NCBI GenBank assembly: GCA_959603585.1
Contig: CAUGYD010000019.1
Span: 1 to 16,796, forward strand
DNA: 16,796 nucleotides
Origin: Scatosoma sp900555925
Lineage (GTDB): Bacteria > Bacillota > Clostridia > Christensenellales > Borkfalkiaceae
Reading direction: 5' to 3'
Each line of letters begins with the position of its first letter. The first letter of the stretch is position 1. Under the pieces are notes generated by a model. It was not told the origin of the DNA and did not search any database. It saw nothing but the letters and a program-made list of their open reading frames with translations. The position numbers and the translations under genes were made by a program. Below are positions 1-7,535 of the stretch, piece after piece.

Positions 1-30
1 GCAAAAACCTTTAATTTTTGCTCATTTTGG

Positions 31-105
31 TGGTGACCCCAACGGGACTTGAACCCATGTTACCACCGTGAAAGGGTGGTGTCTTAACCGCTTGACCATG
101 GGGCC
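31..105 (-). tRNA. tRNA-Glu (TTC)
   Basis: Read on the minus strand this folds as a complete cloverleaf starting GGCCCCA and ending with discriminator A and a genome-encoded CCA (31-33). The anticodon loop CTTTCAC gives anticodon TTC, so glutamate. The T arm has the normal TTCAAGT loop. It is the last of three tRNAs in a minus-strand operon. Confidence 0.96.
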
Positions 106-176
106 ATCTATATTAAACGCACTTTCGTGCGAATAACGACTGTATGATAAAACGGAAAACTCCGCGTTGTAAACAA

Positions 177-253
177 TGGTAGCGGCGATGAGATTCGAAC
201 TTATGACCTATCGGGTATGAACCGATCGCTCTAACCAACTAAGCTACGCCGCC
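177..253 (-). tRNA. tRNA-Met (CAT), elongator
   Basis: Complete cloverleaf on the minus strand, starting GGCGGCG and ending CGCCGCT-A-CCA with encoded CCA. Anticodon loop TTCATAC gives CAT. The acceptor stem is fully paired (with a G-T pair at 1-72), unlike the initiator next door, and the body resembles Bacillota elongator tRNA-Met; tRNA-Ile with a modified CAT anticodon cannot be strictly excluded. The T stem (ATAAG against CTCAT) contains one A-C mismatch. Confidence 0.92.
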
Positions 254-256
254 ATT

Positions 257-333
<77 letters not shown>

Positions 334-391
334 ATAATGGCCTCTCGAACACGTGCTTTTGAAAAACACACGCACTCAAAAGAGCTAATTA

Positions 392-420
392 ATAATACTA
401 AAAATAAAAGGATTTGTCAA
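392..420 (-). promoter_or_regulatory. Promoter of the tRNA operon
   Basis: On the minus strand TTGACA (420-415) and TATTAT (397-392) are separated by 17 bases, a near-perfect sigma-A promoter about 60 bases upstream of tRNA-fMet. Nothing else on this strand nearby needs it, so it should drive fMet, Met and Glu as one transcript. Confidence 0.85.
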
Positions 421-522
421 CTGTTTTTTGTAAGTTTCCGAAAAAAATCTCAAAAATTTTTTCATCGGATATTTTCACGCAAAATTCCCCCGAAAAACGG
501 CAAAAATAGGAGATCGGACAGA

Positions 523-1377
523 TTACTCCATTCTGTTTTCCAGAAATTTTCTTGCATCGTAACCTTGTTTGTAAAGGAGATAAGTCATTACCTGCGGAGC
601 GGAGAAATCTTTTAAGGGAACTTCTTCCAAAATTCCGCTTTCCAATTCCGACTTAATCATCTTATAGGGCAGAAAGCTGTATCCCAACCCGTTTTCGAGG
701 TAATGGAAAAGTTTTGACGAATTGTCCACTTCCAGACGGAACACATAATTTTTCGGAAACAGGGAACGGATAAAAGCTCCGACCTCGCTCAGAGCAAAAT
801 TGCACATCAGATAGGGGATATGTGTGAGTTCTTCCTGTGTTACGCCTTCGGGGTATCGATTTAAGCCTTTCCCCGCGACTAAAACGAGCCTGTCGGAATC
901 GAACACCTCACAGACATATCCCGTTCGCTTTAAGGGAACCGAAGAAAATACGAGATCTAAAACGTTGTCCTGTAAAAGCTGTATAAGATCCAAAGAATGT
1001 CCCAAGACCACCTTTACGGAAGTGAAGGTGTTATTTTTCAGACATTCGTCGACGAGCGGGCGCACATAGGTCTCATAGGTCGCGTTGATTGCTCCGATTG
1101 AAAATTTTCTGGTATAGGCAGAGACGGCGTTTATTTCTTCGAGGGAGGTTTCCTGCAATTCGATGATTCTCTCCGCATATTTCAAAAAAATCTTGCCTTC
1201 TTCCGTTAGGGCCACCGTTTTGGAGCCGCGCGTAAAAAGTCTTTTTCCGACCTCTTTTTCCAACTCACTGATGCGGTTCGTGACGGTGGATTGAGCGATA
1301 AACATCTGCTCTGCGGCCAAGGTGAAATTTTTTACCTTGGATAGAAATATAAATGTTTTAAGTTCCTCGGTATTCAT
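523..1377 (-). CDS. LysR-family transcriptional regulator
   Basis: A 284-residue DNA-binding regulator of normal LysR length. Residues 3-60 form the winged helix-turn-helix, with the typical segment FTLAAEQMFIAQSTVTNRIS and then LEKEVGKRLFTR; the remainder (about 90-284) is the periplasmic-binding-protein-like effector domain. The start is chosen because LysR proteins normally begin a few residues before the first helix (MNTEELKTF). No good ribosome binding site sits at the usual distance; AAGGA lies about 19 bases upstream. The gene is divergent from the yggS-like gene across about 175 bases, the usual arrangement for a LysR protein and a target, but the sequence does not prove that link. 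The effector is unknown. Confidence 0.93.
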   Translation of the reverse strand: MNTEELKTFIFLSKVKNFTLAAEQMFIAQSTVTNRISELEKEVGKRLFTRGSKTVALTEEGKIFLKYAERIIELQETSLEEINAVSAYTRKFSIGAINATYETYVRPLVDECLKNNTFTSVKVVLGHSLDLIQLLQDNVLDLVFSSVPLKRTGYVCEVFDSDRLVLVAGKGLNRYPEGVTQEELTHIPYLMCNFALSEVGAFIRSLFPKNYVFRLEVDNSSKLFHYLENGLGYSFLPYKMIKSELESGILEEVPLKDFSAPQVMTYLLYKQGYDARKFLENRME

Positions 1378-1422
1378 TGAAAAAGATGATTATCCTTATC
1401 AGTTTTATCTATTACATTAATT

Positions 1423-1451
1423 ATTATAACACTCAAAGCGCAGAAAAGCAA
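1423..1451 (-). promoter_or_regulatory. Promoter of the LysR gene
   Basis: On the minus strand TTGCTT (1451-1446), a 17-base spacer and TATAAT (1428-1423) lie about 45 bases upstream of the LysR ATG. The intervening leader is AT-rich. A LysR autoregulatory site could overlap it, but I could not identify one with confidence. Confidence 0.65.
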
Positions 1452-1497
1452 GCAAAAACGGAGTGCCGAAAAGGATTTCTTGGGTTGTTGAGGATCA

Positions 1498-1526
1498 TTG
1501 ACAAACAGGCGGGGAAAGAGTATAAT
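1498..1526 (+). promoter_or_regulatory. Promoter of the yggS-like gene
   Basis: TTGACA (1498-1503), exactly 17 bases, then TATAAT (1521-1526): a perfect sigma-A consensus. The AGGAG ribosome binding site follows at 1541-1545, ahead of ATG 1553. Confidence 0.9.
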
Positions 1527-1552
1527 AAATAGCAGAAAAGAGGAGTAGGCCA

Positions 1553-2242
1553 ATGGAAATTACAGAAATAGAAGAAAAAGTGCGGCAGATAAAGGCGGAG
1601 CTTTCGTCGGGGAACGTTTTCGGTGAACGGGTGTTTCTCGTGGCGGCGACGAAGACGCAAAGCGCGGAGTGCATAAATGCGGCGATCCGCGGCGGAGCGG
1701 ACGCCGTAGCGGAGAATAAGGTTCAGGAATTCAGAGAAAAGACGGAATTTCTGCTTCCCTGCCCTCAGCATTTTATCGGGCATTTGCAGACGAATAAGGT
1801 AAAGTATCTGGTAGGAAAAATTTCTCTCTTTCATTCCTGTGACCGCGACGAACTCGCGGAGGAAATTTCCCGTATTTCCGTAAAAAAGAATGTCCGTTCC
1901 GAGGTATTGATACAGGTAAATATCGGCAGAGAAACCACGAAAGGCGGTTACGCTCCCGAAGAGGCCCGTGAGGCATGGGAGCGATTGCGGGAAAAGGAAG
2001 GACTGCTCGTCAGGGGATTTATGGCCATGTTGCCCGATTCGGACGATCAGGGACTTTTGGCCGACCTTGCGGACGAAATGCGCGCCCTGTATGATACCGT
2101 AAGGCGAAAGGATGAAAATATTTCTTTTCTCTCTATGGGAATGAGCGGGGATTATAAACTTTGTATCGCGCACGGCAGCAATATGATTCGCCTCGGTTCC
2201 ACGCTTTTCGGGGCGAGAGACTATCAGAAAAGCCCGATGTAA
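1553..2242 (+). CDS. yggS: YggS/PLPBP-family pyridoxal phosphate homeostasis protein
   Basis: A 229-residue single-domain alanine-racemase-like TIM barrel that binds pyridoxal 5'-phosphate but has no known catalytic turnover; the family buffers PLP and influences amino-acid metabolism. The PLP-binding lysine is K34 in VAATKTQ, followed by ENKVQE, by IGHLQTNKVKYL near residues 74-85 and by the C-terminal phosphate-binding signatures GMSGDY and GSNMIRLGSTLFGAR (about 195-223). Length matches the family. It starts at ATG 1553 behind AGGAG and has its own consensus promoter. It often sits beside cell-division genes in Bacillota; here it stands alone, divergent from LysR. Confidence 0.94.
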   Translation: MEITEIEEKVRQIKAELSSGNVFGERVFLVAATKTQSAECINAAIRGGADAVAENKVQEFREKTEFLLPCPQHFIGHLQTNKVKYLVGKISLFHSCDRDELAEEISRISVKKNVRSEVLIQVNIGRETTKGGYAPEEAREAWERLREKEGLLVRGFMAMLPDSDDQGLLADLADEMRALYDTVRRKDENISFLSMGMSGDYKLCIAHGSNMIRLGSTLFGARDYQKSPM

Positions 2243-2274
2243 ACAAAAGTTGACGGAAAGTAAATCGCTGTTTG

Positions 2275-2303
2275 TGGACAACATTCCGTAAATGTCGTAT
2301 ACT
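2275..2303 (+). promoter_or_regulatory. Promoter of the repeat-containing XRE gene
   Basis: TGGACA (2275-2280), 17 bases, TATACT (2298-2303); five of six consensus matches at each hexamer. The ribosome binding site AAAGGAG (2314-2320) follows. Confidence 0.7.
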
Positions 2304-2331
2304 GAATGTAAAAAAAGGAGTGGCCGCCATT

Positions 2332-3096
2332 ATGCAATTTTATCAAAAACTTTCCGAACTAAGAAAAAGCGCGGGACTTTCTCAGGAAGAACTTGCGACG
2401 AAGGTAGGGGTTTCCCGACAGACGGTATTCAAATGGGAATCGGGACTGAGTTCGCCTTCCATGGACAATATTCTCGTCCTCTGCCGTTTGTTTTCCGTAT
2501 CCGCCGACGAGCTTATCGGGAATACTCCCCCGAAAGAGACCAAAGAAGAAATACAGGCGGTACCAGTTTTTTCCGTTTACAGATTCAGATACGAGTATAA
2601 GAGCAAGCGAACGCTTTGGGGACTTCCGCTCGTACATATCCATGTCGGCTTCGGATTTTGTAAGGCAAAGGGAATTATTGCAATCGGCAATATTGCATGC
2701 GGACTCGTTTCTGTCGGAGGTCTCGCTTTGGGGTTATTCTCCATAGGCGGTTTTGCCTTGGGTCTTTTAGTCCTCGCGGGAGTTGCGGCGGGCGGATTCG
2801 CGGTCGGCGGATTGGCACTGGGCGCTTTTGCCGTCGGCGGTTTAGCCGTCGGATTCATCGCCGTGGGCGGAGCGGCGATCGGAATGTATTCCTTGGGCGG
2901 AGCGGCCATAGCCGCCAACATTGCCGCGAGTTCGGGAAACGGTTATGCGCATGCGCCGCTGGTCGTTTCGGACGGCGTTCCGTCGGGAAGCTATACTCGT
3001 CTCGTTTCCGATTTCGGGGAATTGTTGCGGGTGGCTAAACAATTGTTCCCCTCGACGCCGCGTTGGATTTTAGAGCTGATGGCCTCAATTTTGTGA
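2332..3096 (+). CDS. XRE helix-turn-helix protein with glycine-rich period-5/10 repeat
   Basis: A 254-residue protein. Residues 5-62 are a XRE/Cro-C1 helix-turn-helix (LSQEELATKVGVSRQTVFKW). A linker leads to a conserved-looking stretch around 85-110 (YEYKSKRTLWGLPLVHIHVG). Residues about 113-195 are an unusual low-complexity repeat: GG pairs recur at 129, 139, 159, 169, 179 and 189 (AG at 149), an exact ten-residue period made of two five-residue units of form A-(V/L/I)-G-x-hydrophobic. This could wind as a pentapeptide-like beta-helix or lie in a membrane. The C-terminus (about 216-254) is ordinary. ATG 2332 is chosen because it follows AAAGGAG and directly precedes the HTH; a longer in-frame reading from 2272 would run through the promoter. 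I recall similar HTH-repeat proteins in Clostridia and Paenibacillus, all of unknown function. Confidence 0.9.
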   Translation: MQFYQKLSELRKSAGLSQEELATKVGVSRQTVFKWESGLSSPSMDNILVLCRLFSVSADELIGNTPPKETKEEIQAVPVFSVYRFRYEYKSKRTLWGLPLVHIHVGFGFCKAKGIIAIGNIACGLVSVGGLALGLFSIGGFALGLLVLAGVAAGGFAVGGLALGAFAVGGLAVGFIAVGGAAIGMYSLGGAAIAANIAASSGNGYAHAPLVVSDGVPSGSYTRLVSDFGELLRVAKQLFPSTPRWILELMASIL

Positions 3097-3178
3097 CGTT
3101 TTAAGGCCGAAAATAGCCAAAATTGCGCATGTAACGTGAAATGATACAGGATTTTTTTCAAATGCAACCGTAAAGCGC

Positions 3179-3207
3179 TTGAAATTGCGCTTATGCCGCG
3201 GTATAAT
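3179..3207 (+). promoter_or_regulatory. Promoter of the membrane XRE gene
   Basis: TTGAAA (3179-3184), 17 bases, TATAAT (3202-3207), 35 bases upstream of ATG 3243; GAGG (3229-3232) is the ribosome binding site. Confidence 0.82.
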
Positions 3208-3242
3208 CGGGGCATAAAAAACAGGAGCGAGGAAAACGAAAA

Positions 3243-4238
3243 ATGAGCTTTGGCACAAACGTTCTTTTTTATCGGAAAAAGTTTGGGATCACGCAGGAGG
3301 AACTTGCGGAAAAATTAGACGTTACGCGGCAGACGGTATCGAGATGGGAAACGGACAGCGCTTTTCCGGACATGGAAAAACTTTTGGCGCTCTGTAAGAT
3401 CTTTGACTGTAATATGGAAGTTCTCGTCAGAGGCAATGCGGAAGCAGAGAATACAAAGCAATATAAAGCGAATTTAGACGCTTATAATAAACACATGAAT
3501 ATGTATTCGGCTTTGATTACGTCGGGGGTGTGTATCATTTTGGCGGGCGTGACGGCCATGCTGTTTCTCTATTCTGCGGGAGTGCGTGAGGTGTTGGGAG
3601 TAGTGACGCTTCTCTCGTGTATCGCGATCGCCGTGGCGATTTTTATTTCCGGCGGAGTGGCTCACGGAAATTTCATGCGGGAAAATCCGGGAATGGAGAA
3701 ATATCCTTTGGAGCGCCTGCGCGCGTTCCGCCGAAAAGAGCCCTTTTTATATGCCGGAGCGACGGTGCTCATTCTCATCGGAATCATTTTAATGGTTGCG
3801 ATGTGCTATGAGGACGGCTATTCTCCCGCAGGTTTTACTGTGGAGGAATGGGAATATTTTGCGGGAGGAATATTTTTACTTCTTGTGACCGTAGCCGTGG
3901 GCATGTATGTATCTACCGGCATGACGGCGGCAAAATACGACGTGAAGAGCTATAATCGGGAATGTCGTATGCGCGAGTGCGACGAATCGTTTGAAGAAGA
4001 GCTCTCCGCGATGACGGAAGAGAAGTTGAAAGAGAAATGTTCCGAGACTTTGTCGAAAAAAGGGGACCGTATCAGCAGCGCGATCTGCGGAAGCATCATG
4101 TTGACGGCGACGGCTCTTTACTTGGTTTTCGGTTTTCTCAAAAATTGGTGGCATCCCGGCTGGATAGTTTTTGTCGTAGGCGGAATTCTCTGCGGTATCG
4201 TCTCTCTGATCGTGGAAGCGATTTGCGGAAAGAAATAG
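3243..4238 (+). CDS. XRE helix-turn-helix regulator with six membrane spans
   Basis: A 331-residue protein. Residues 5-60 are a XRE helix-turn-helix (ITQEELAEKLDVTRQTVSRW). Hydrophobic spans follow at about 90-110, 115-137, 167-188, 206-226, 276-298 and 306-327, so it is predicted to be a six-span membrane protein with the DNA-binding domain in the cytoplasm. Between spans 4 and 5 is a charged, Cys-containing cytoplasmic loop (CRMRECDESFEEE). Membrane-tethered XRE proteins are common in Clostridia, often autoregulatory or stress-linked, but the signal sensed here is unknown. It has its own promoter and a terminator, so it is monocistronic, although it follows another XRE gene of the same orientation with similar HTH residues. 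Confidence 0.9.
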   Translation: MSFGTNVLFYRKKFGITQEELAEKLDVTRQTVSRWETDSAFPDMEKLLALCKIFDCNMEVLVRGNAEAENTKQYKANLDAYNKHMNMYSALITSGVCIILAGVTAMLFLYSAGVREVLGVVTLLSCIAIAVAIFISGGVAHGNFMRENPGMEKYPLERLRAFRRKEPFLYAGATVLILIGIILMVAMCYEDGYSPAGFTVEEWEYFAGGIFLLLVTVAVGMYVSTGMTAAKYDVKSYNRECRMRECDESFEEELSAMTEEKLKEKCSETLSKKGDRISSAICGSIMLTATALYLVFGFLKNWWHPGWIVFVVGGILCGIVSLIVEAICGKK

Positions 4239-4264
4239 ATATTTGAAATTTTTGAAAAAACGGC

Positions 4265-4295
4265 GAAAGCCCCGCTTGAAATAAGCGGGGCTTTC
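4265..4295 (+). terminator. Hairpin terminator after the membrane XRE gene
   Basis: A 13-base-pair perfect stem (4265-4277 with 4283-4295, core AGCCCCGCTT) with a five-base loop, 27 bases past the stop codon. The T residues (4292-4294) lie within the stem and there is no long U-tract after it on the plus strand, so it may be a weak terminator or an mRNA 3'-end stabiliser. Confidence 0.7.
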
Positions 4296-4309
4296 CGACA
4301 TTCGGGCAG

Positions 4310-4339
4310 TTGACAAAACGGTCGGATTTATGATACAAT
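4310..4339 (+). promoter_or_regulatory. Promoter of the permuted NlpC/P60-like gene
   Basis: TTGACA (4310-4315), 18 bases, TACAAT (4334-4339). Predicted transcription start near 4346, immediately before the hairpin at 4349-4364. Confidence 0.78.
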
Positions 4340-4348
4340 AATCTGCGG

Positions 4349-4368
4349 ACAGCCGCGCGGCTGTTTTT
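4349..4368 (+). terminator. Leader hairpin with U-tract (candidate attenuator)
   Basis: ACAGCC-GCGC-GGCTGT forms a compact GC-rich hairpin at the very 5' end of the predicted transcript, followed directly by TTTTT (4364-4368). This is the form of an intrinsic terminator placed between a promoter and its gene. The T-tract is shared with the next palindrome. Confidence 0.5.
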
Positions 4369-4396
4369 CATAGTATACGGGGTATACTATGAAAAA
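4364..4396. promoter_or_regulatory. 33-base palindrome (operator or antiterminator arm)
   Basis: A perfect 15-base-pair inverted repeat around a GGG centre: left arm 4364-4378 (TTTTTCATAGTATAC), right arm 4382-4396. The symmetric AT-rich core suits a dimeric repressor site; in RNA it would pair the U-tract of the preceding hairpin. It ends 24 bases before the ATG at 4421. Confidence 0.6.
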
Positions 4397-4420
4397 GGCT
4401 TTTGTAAAGGACGTCGGGAT

Positions 4421-5281
4421 ATGGAAAAAGAAAAACGGAAGAAAAAAAACGTAAAAAAACGTGTCGCCATTACCTTGGCGTGTATCGTATTCTTTGTGGG
4501 AAGCGTTCTTTTGGGCTTGCAAATCGGCGTGATTTATACCGACCGCACTTGGGTGCATTGGTGGCCCGACTACGAAAAGAAGGATATTACCGCAACTCTG
4601 GAAAAAAGTACTTTGACCGCGGCGGATTATGAGCTTTTATACGAACAGACGGGCTTGACGAAGCTCGGCGTAGACGGCCTTCGGGACAGCGGAAACTCCC
4701 GGCAGATTTTGAAAATACAGGATTTCTATTTTGAGGAACATACGGTCACTTGCAGCCGTTTCAATCCTTACACTTACAGCGAGACGATTGAAAAACATGC
4801 ACCCATAGCGAAATTGGAGGACGGAGACATCGTCGTTTCGGCGACGACGCACGTATCGGGTTGGCGGTTGGGACATGCCGCTCTGGTGGTGGACGGGGAT
4901 ACGGGGACGCTTGCGGAAGCGTTCGGGCCGGGCGAAGTGAGCAAGCTCAGCAGTATCAGTTCCTTTACGGATCTCGCCAATCTGATGATTTTGCGCCCGA
5001 AATTCCCGAAAGAATTTCGCGAACAGGTCGCAGAGTATGCGAAAGAAAACCTTCTCGGCGTTAAATATAGTTTTGCGGTGGGGATACTCTCCAAAAAATA
5101 TAACGAGGACTCCTTTACCCGTACCCAGTGCGCTCATCTGGTCTGGTATGCTTATCGGCATTTCGGCGTCGATCTGGATTCCAACGGCGGACTCGTGGTG
5201 ACGCCCCCCGAAATGGCGAACTCTCCGTATGTAGAGGTAGTGCAGATTTACGGCTTTGATCCCGTGAAATTGTGGACGTAA
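4421..5281 (+). CDS. Membrane-anchored permuted NlpC/P60-like (YiiX/C92-type) cysteine hydrolase
   Basis: A 286-residue protein with a Lys-rich cytoplasmic N-terminus (1-14), a membrane span at about 15-37 and an extracellular domain. The catalytic layout is that of permuted papain-like amidases: LEDGDIVVS at 132-140 and GHAALVVD with H152 come first, and the nucleophile C237 (TQCAHLVWYAY) comes later, the reverse of ordinary NlpC/P60. The family acts on amide or lipid-linked bonds; cell-wall peptides are likely but unproven here. ATG 4421 follows AAAGGA (4406-4411). The gene has its own promoter and a leader of two overlapping hairpins. It is followed after 60 bases by the TIGR04076 gene on the same strand. 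Confidence 0.85.
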   Translation: MEKEKRKKKNVKKRVAITLACIVFFVGSVLLGLQIGVIYTDRTWVHWWPDYEKKDITATLEKSTLTAADYELLYEQTGLTKLGVDGLRDSGNSRQILKIQDFYFEEHTVTCSRFNPYTYSETIEKHAPIAKLEDGDIVVSATTHVSGWRLGHAALVVDGDTGTLAEAFGPGEVSKLSSISSFTDLANLMILRPKFPKEFREQVAEYAKENLLGVKYSFAVGILSKKYNEDSFTRTQCAHLVWYAYRHFGVDLDSNGGLVVTPPEMANSPYVEVVQIYGFDPVKLWT

Positions 5282-5341
5282 TTGAGATTTTCGCGGGGGA
5301 GATCGCAAGGCGAAGAAGCGAAGGAAAAGGAGGCGGGAACC

Positions 5342-5686
5342 TTGAAAAAGTGTAGAATCACCGTTTTGAAATGTGGTTTTGATGAGGAGCTTGCCCGCGA
5401 ATACGGGGCCGAGGGATTGGGCAGATGTCCCATGCTGAAAGAAGGGCAGGTATTCTATGCGGACTACGCGAAGCCGAAAGGCTTTTGCGACGAGGCTTGG
5501 AAAGCGATTTATCAATATGTATTTGCCTTGTCGCACGGCGTGGACGATCTGTTTTATTACGGTGACTGGATCGGAAAACCCGGAGTGGCGATTTGCAGTT
5601 GCAACGACGGCCTGCGCCCCGTCATTTTCAAAATCGAGCGGACGGAGGAAGATTCCGTCATCGACTATGTACCGAATAAGGAATGA
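5342..5686 (+). CDS. TIGR04076 family protein, TTG start
   Basis: A 114-residue cytoplasmic protein whose sequence matches my memory of TIGR04076 almost throughout: MKKCRITVLK at the start, GLGRCPMLKEGQVFYAD, GFCDEAWKAIYQYVFALSHG and GVAICSCNDGLRPVIFKIE. Conserved cysteines are C29, C49, C85 and C87, which suggests metal or redox chemistry, but the family function is unknown. The start is TTG 5342 because AAAGGAGG (5326-5333) lies eight bases upstream and the family begins exactly here; an earlier in-frame TTG at 5282 has no ribosome binding site. It is probably co-transcribed with the gene at 4421. Confidence 0.9.
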   Translation: MKKCRITVLKCGFDEELAREYGAEGLGRCPMLKEGQVFYADYAKPKGFCDEAWKAIYQYVFALSHGVDDLFYYGDWIGKPGVAICSCNDGLRPVIFKIERTEEDSVIDYVPNKE

Positions 5687-5729
5687 AATTGTCTTTCGGG
5701 GCGGAATTTTTATAAAAGCGGGGGACGAT

Positions 5730-6563
5730 ATGAAGTCGGACGAAACGGAAAAAGAATATGCGTTAACGCCGAAGGAAGTCTATACGATGATTACGGGCGC
5801 GACGGGCGGGCTCGGAGAAGCGTTCGTCCGTATAGCGGCGAAGAACGGGGAAAATTTAATCTTGACGGGCCGATACGAAGGAAAACTTCGCCTGCTCAAA
5901 GAGAAGATACTCGCGGAGCATACGGGAATCGACGTGCTCATATATGCGGCTGATTTGTCGGACGCGGCGAGCAGAGCTTCCATGATGCGGGCGATCGCGG
6001 AAGCGCATTTGAAAATAGCCCGCCTTATCAACGTCGCGGGGGCGGATATTCAAAAGCCCTTTTCCGATTATACGCAGGAAAAGATCTCTTTTCAATGTCG
6101 GGTGAATTTCGAGGCGGCCGCGGCGCTTTGTCGTTTTGCGCTCGGGGTACGGGCAAAAGAGCTGGAAATTATCAATATTTCCAGCGTTTCGGGGCTCTGT
6201 CCCATGCCCTATTTTGCCGTTTACAGCGCGATGAAAGGGGCGCTCACTTCCTTTTCCGCCTCTCTTCGGGAGGAGATGAAGGGGAAAGGGGTAAAAGTAA
6301 CGGCGGTATTGCCCGGTGCGATGCCTACCCGCGCGGATGTCCGCGCGCAAATCGAAGGACAGGGGGTATGGGGAAAACTTGCAGCCAAAAGTCCCGCTTT
6401 TGTTGCGGAATGTAGCTTAAAAGCAGTAAAAAAGAACCGCCGGAAAGTCATTCCGGGGTTTTGGAACAAAATCATGAACATAATCTTGAAAATCTTGCCC
6501 CTGCCTTGGAAGCTCAAATTTATCGCGCGGCGTTGGAGCAAAATTTCCAAGGACGCTTTTTGA
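5730..6563 (+). CDS. Short-chain dehydrogenase/reductase (SDR)
   Basis: A 277-residue classical SDR, an NAD(P)-dependent oxidoreductase of unknown substrate. The cofactor glycine motif TGATGGLG is at 22-29, NVAG at 101-104, the catalytic serine in NISSVSG (151/152), tyrosine Y165 and lysine K169 in YSAMK, and PG at 195-196. R48 in ILTGRYE may favour NADP. The C-terminal 40 residues are basic and hydrophobic (NIILKILPLPWKLKFIARRW), so peripheral membrane contact is possible. ATG 5730 is the likely start, behind a weak GGGGGA; the same frame stays open upstream only because it overlaps the TIGR04076 gene. It lies 43 bases after that gene, probably in one operon. Confidence 0.92.
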   Translation: MKSDETEKEYALTPKEVYTMITGATGGLGEAFVRIAAKNGENLILTGRYEGKLRLLKEKILAEHTGIDVLIYAADLSDAASRASMMRAIAEAHLKIARLINVAGADIQKPFSDYTQEKISFQCRVNFEAAAALCRFALGVRAKELEIINISSVSGLCPMPYFAVYSAMKGALTSFSASLREEMKGKGVKVTAVLPGAMPTRADVRAQIEGQGVWGKLAAKSPAFVAECSLKAVKKNRRKVIPGFWNKIMNIILKILPLPWKLKFIARRWSKISKDAF

Positions 6564-6670
6564 TTTCAGCTCTTGTTTTCTCTCGGAAACTTTGTTGCAG
6601 CTTCGGAAATGTATTTGATTGTTAGGAAACACAGGGAGTTAAAGCGGCAATAAATGCGCATACTTCGGAT

Positions 6671-7531
6671 ATGAAAAGAATGGTATCCGTATTTGCGTCG
6701 TTATTGCTGTTTTTTGCTTTCTTGGGGGGCGCCGAATTTTTCGTTGCACCTTTATCGGCCGTTTCTCCGTCAGCGTCCGTTCCTGTTTCGTCAAAAAGCG
6801 AAACGCTCTCTTTCGCCGCAGACCTGCCCCGTCTCTCCGTCGAGGAAAAGACGGGTGTCTTTACATCGGAAAAAAGAGAAACCATTTCCGTTCTCACGGC
6901 AAAAATCGACGGAAAAACGTGGACTTTCCGTTTGAGCGGCACGGGCGGTCCGTTCATGAAGGAGCTCCGCATCGAAGTGTCGAAGGGTAACAAACGAGTG
7001 TGCGTCATTACTTCGCCAAAGGATTACGGATTTTCTCCCGCCATTCAGATTTATAATTTTTCGGAAAACGAGCCATTTCTCTTTTATTCCGCGCAATCGG
7101 GCGGGAGCGGCGGATATGGCTTTTACAACGTCTATCGCTTGAAGGGCGAAAAATGTACTCTCGTATACGACGAGGAGTACGATTCCCGTGCCAATGTCTT
7201 TTCGGCGCGTTTTGCGGAAGGCTGTAAAATGTGCGTCCGAAACGAATCGACGAACGGAGAACTTATGGTAGATGTCTCGTATATGCCGCCCGAATTTCGG
7301 GGAAAAATCTTTTTTTCCGATTGCCGCCCTAAGGGAGAGAAAGTAAATATCAATCCCGTTTCCGTCGTATTTCCCTATTATAATTCGTCGGTCGGGCTCT
7401 ATCAGCTGATGACTTTTCGTTCGGTCACGGCAGTGGCGGAAGTCAATCGCCTCGGCTATATCGTGCAGAATTTAGAATTTTCGGAAGGAGCTTTCCGTCC
7501 TTACTTTACGGAGTTTTCTATCGATTTTTGA
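6671..7531 (+). CDS. Secreted protein of unknown function
   Basis: A 286-residue protein. Residues 1 to about 30 are a signal peptide (KR, then SVFASLLLFFAFLGG and a possible cleavage after PLSA), so it is exported. The mature part has alternating beta-type segments and a central GGSGGYGFYNVYRL at about 142-156, reminiscent of beta-propeller or VCBS-like secreted Clostridial proteins, but I cannot assign a family. There is no cell-wall sorting signal or C-terminal membrane span. Only a weak ribosome binding site precedes ATG 6671 and no earlier in-frame start exists. No clear promoter is seen in 6564-6670. It converges on the acetyltransferase gene with four bases between stop codons. Confidence 0.8.
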   Translation: MKRMVSVFASLLLFFAFLGGAEFFVAPLSAVSPSASVPVSSKSETLSFAADLPRLSVEEKTGVFTSEKRETISVLTAKIDGKTWTFRLSGTGGPFMKELRIEVSKGNKRVCVITSPKDYGFSPAIQIYNFSENEPFLFYSAQSGGSGGYGFYNVYRLKGEKCTLVYDEEYDSRANVFSARFAEGCKMCVRNESTNGELMVDVSYMPPEFRGKIFFSDCRPKGEKVNINPVSVVFPYYNSSVGLYQLMTFRSVTAVAEVNRLGYIVQNLEFSEGAFRPYFTEFSIDF

Positions 7532-7535
7532 AAGT

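Noticed and set aside
1..21. Hairpin GCAAAAA...TTTTTGC as terminator of the tRNA operon
   Set aside because: The stem is almost only A-T and the sequence beyond the window edge is unknown, so another tRNA could follow; not supported enough.
337..615. Open frame of 92 codons on the plus strand
   Set aside because: Runs through the tRNA promoter and into the LysR gene in antisense, with no ribosome binding site and a biased Lys/Phe composition.
2577..2921. Proline- and alanine-rich open frame on the minus strand
   Set aside because: It is the antisense shadow of the glycine-rich repeat of the XRE gene; repetitive GC-rich codons keep the opposite strand open.
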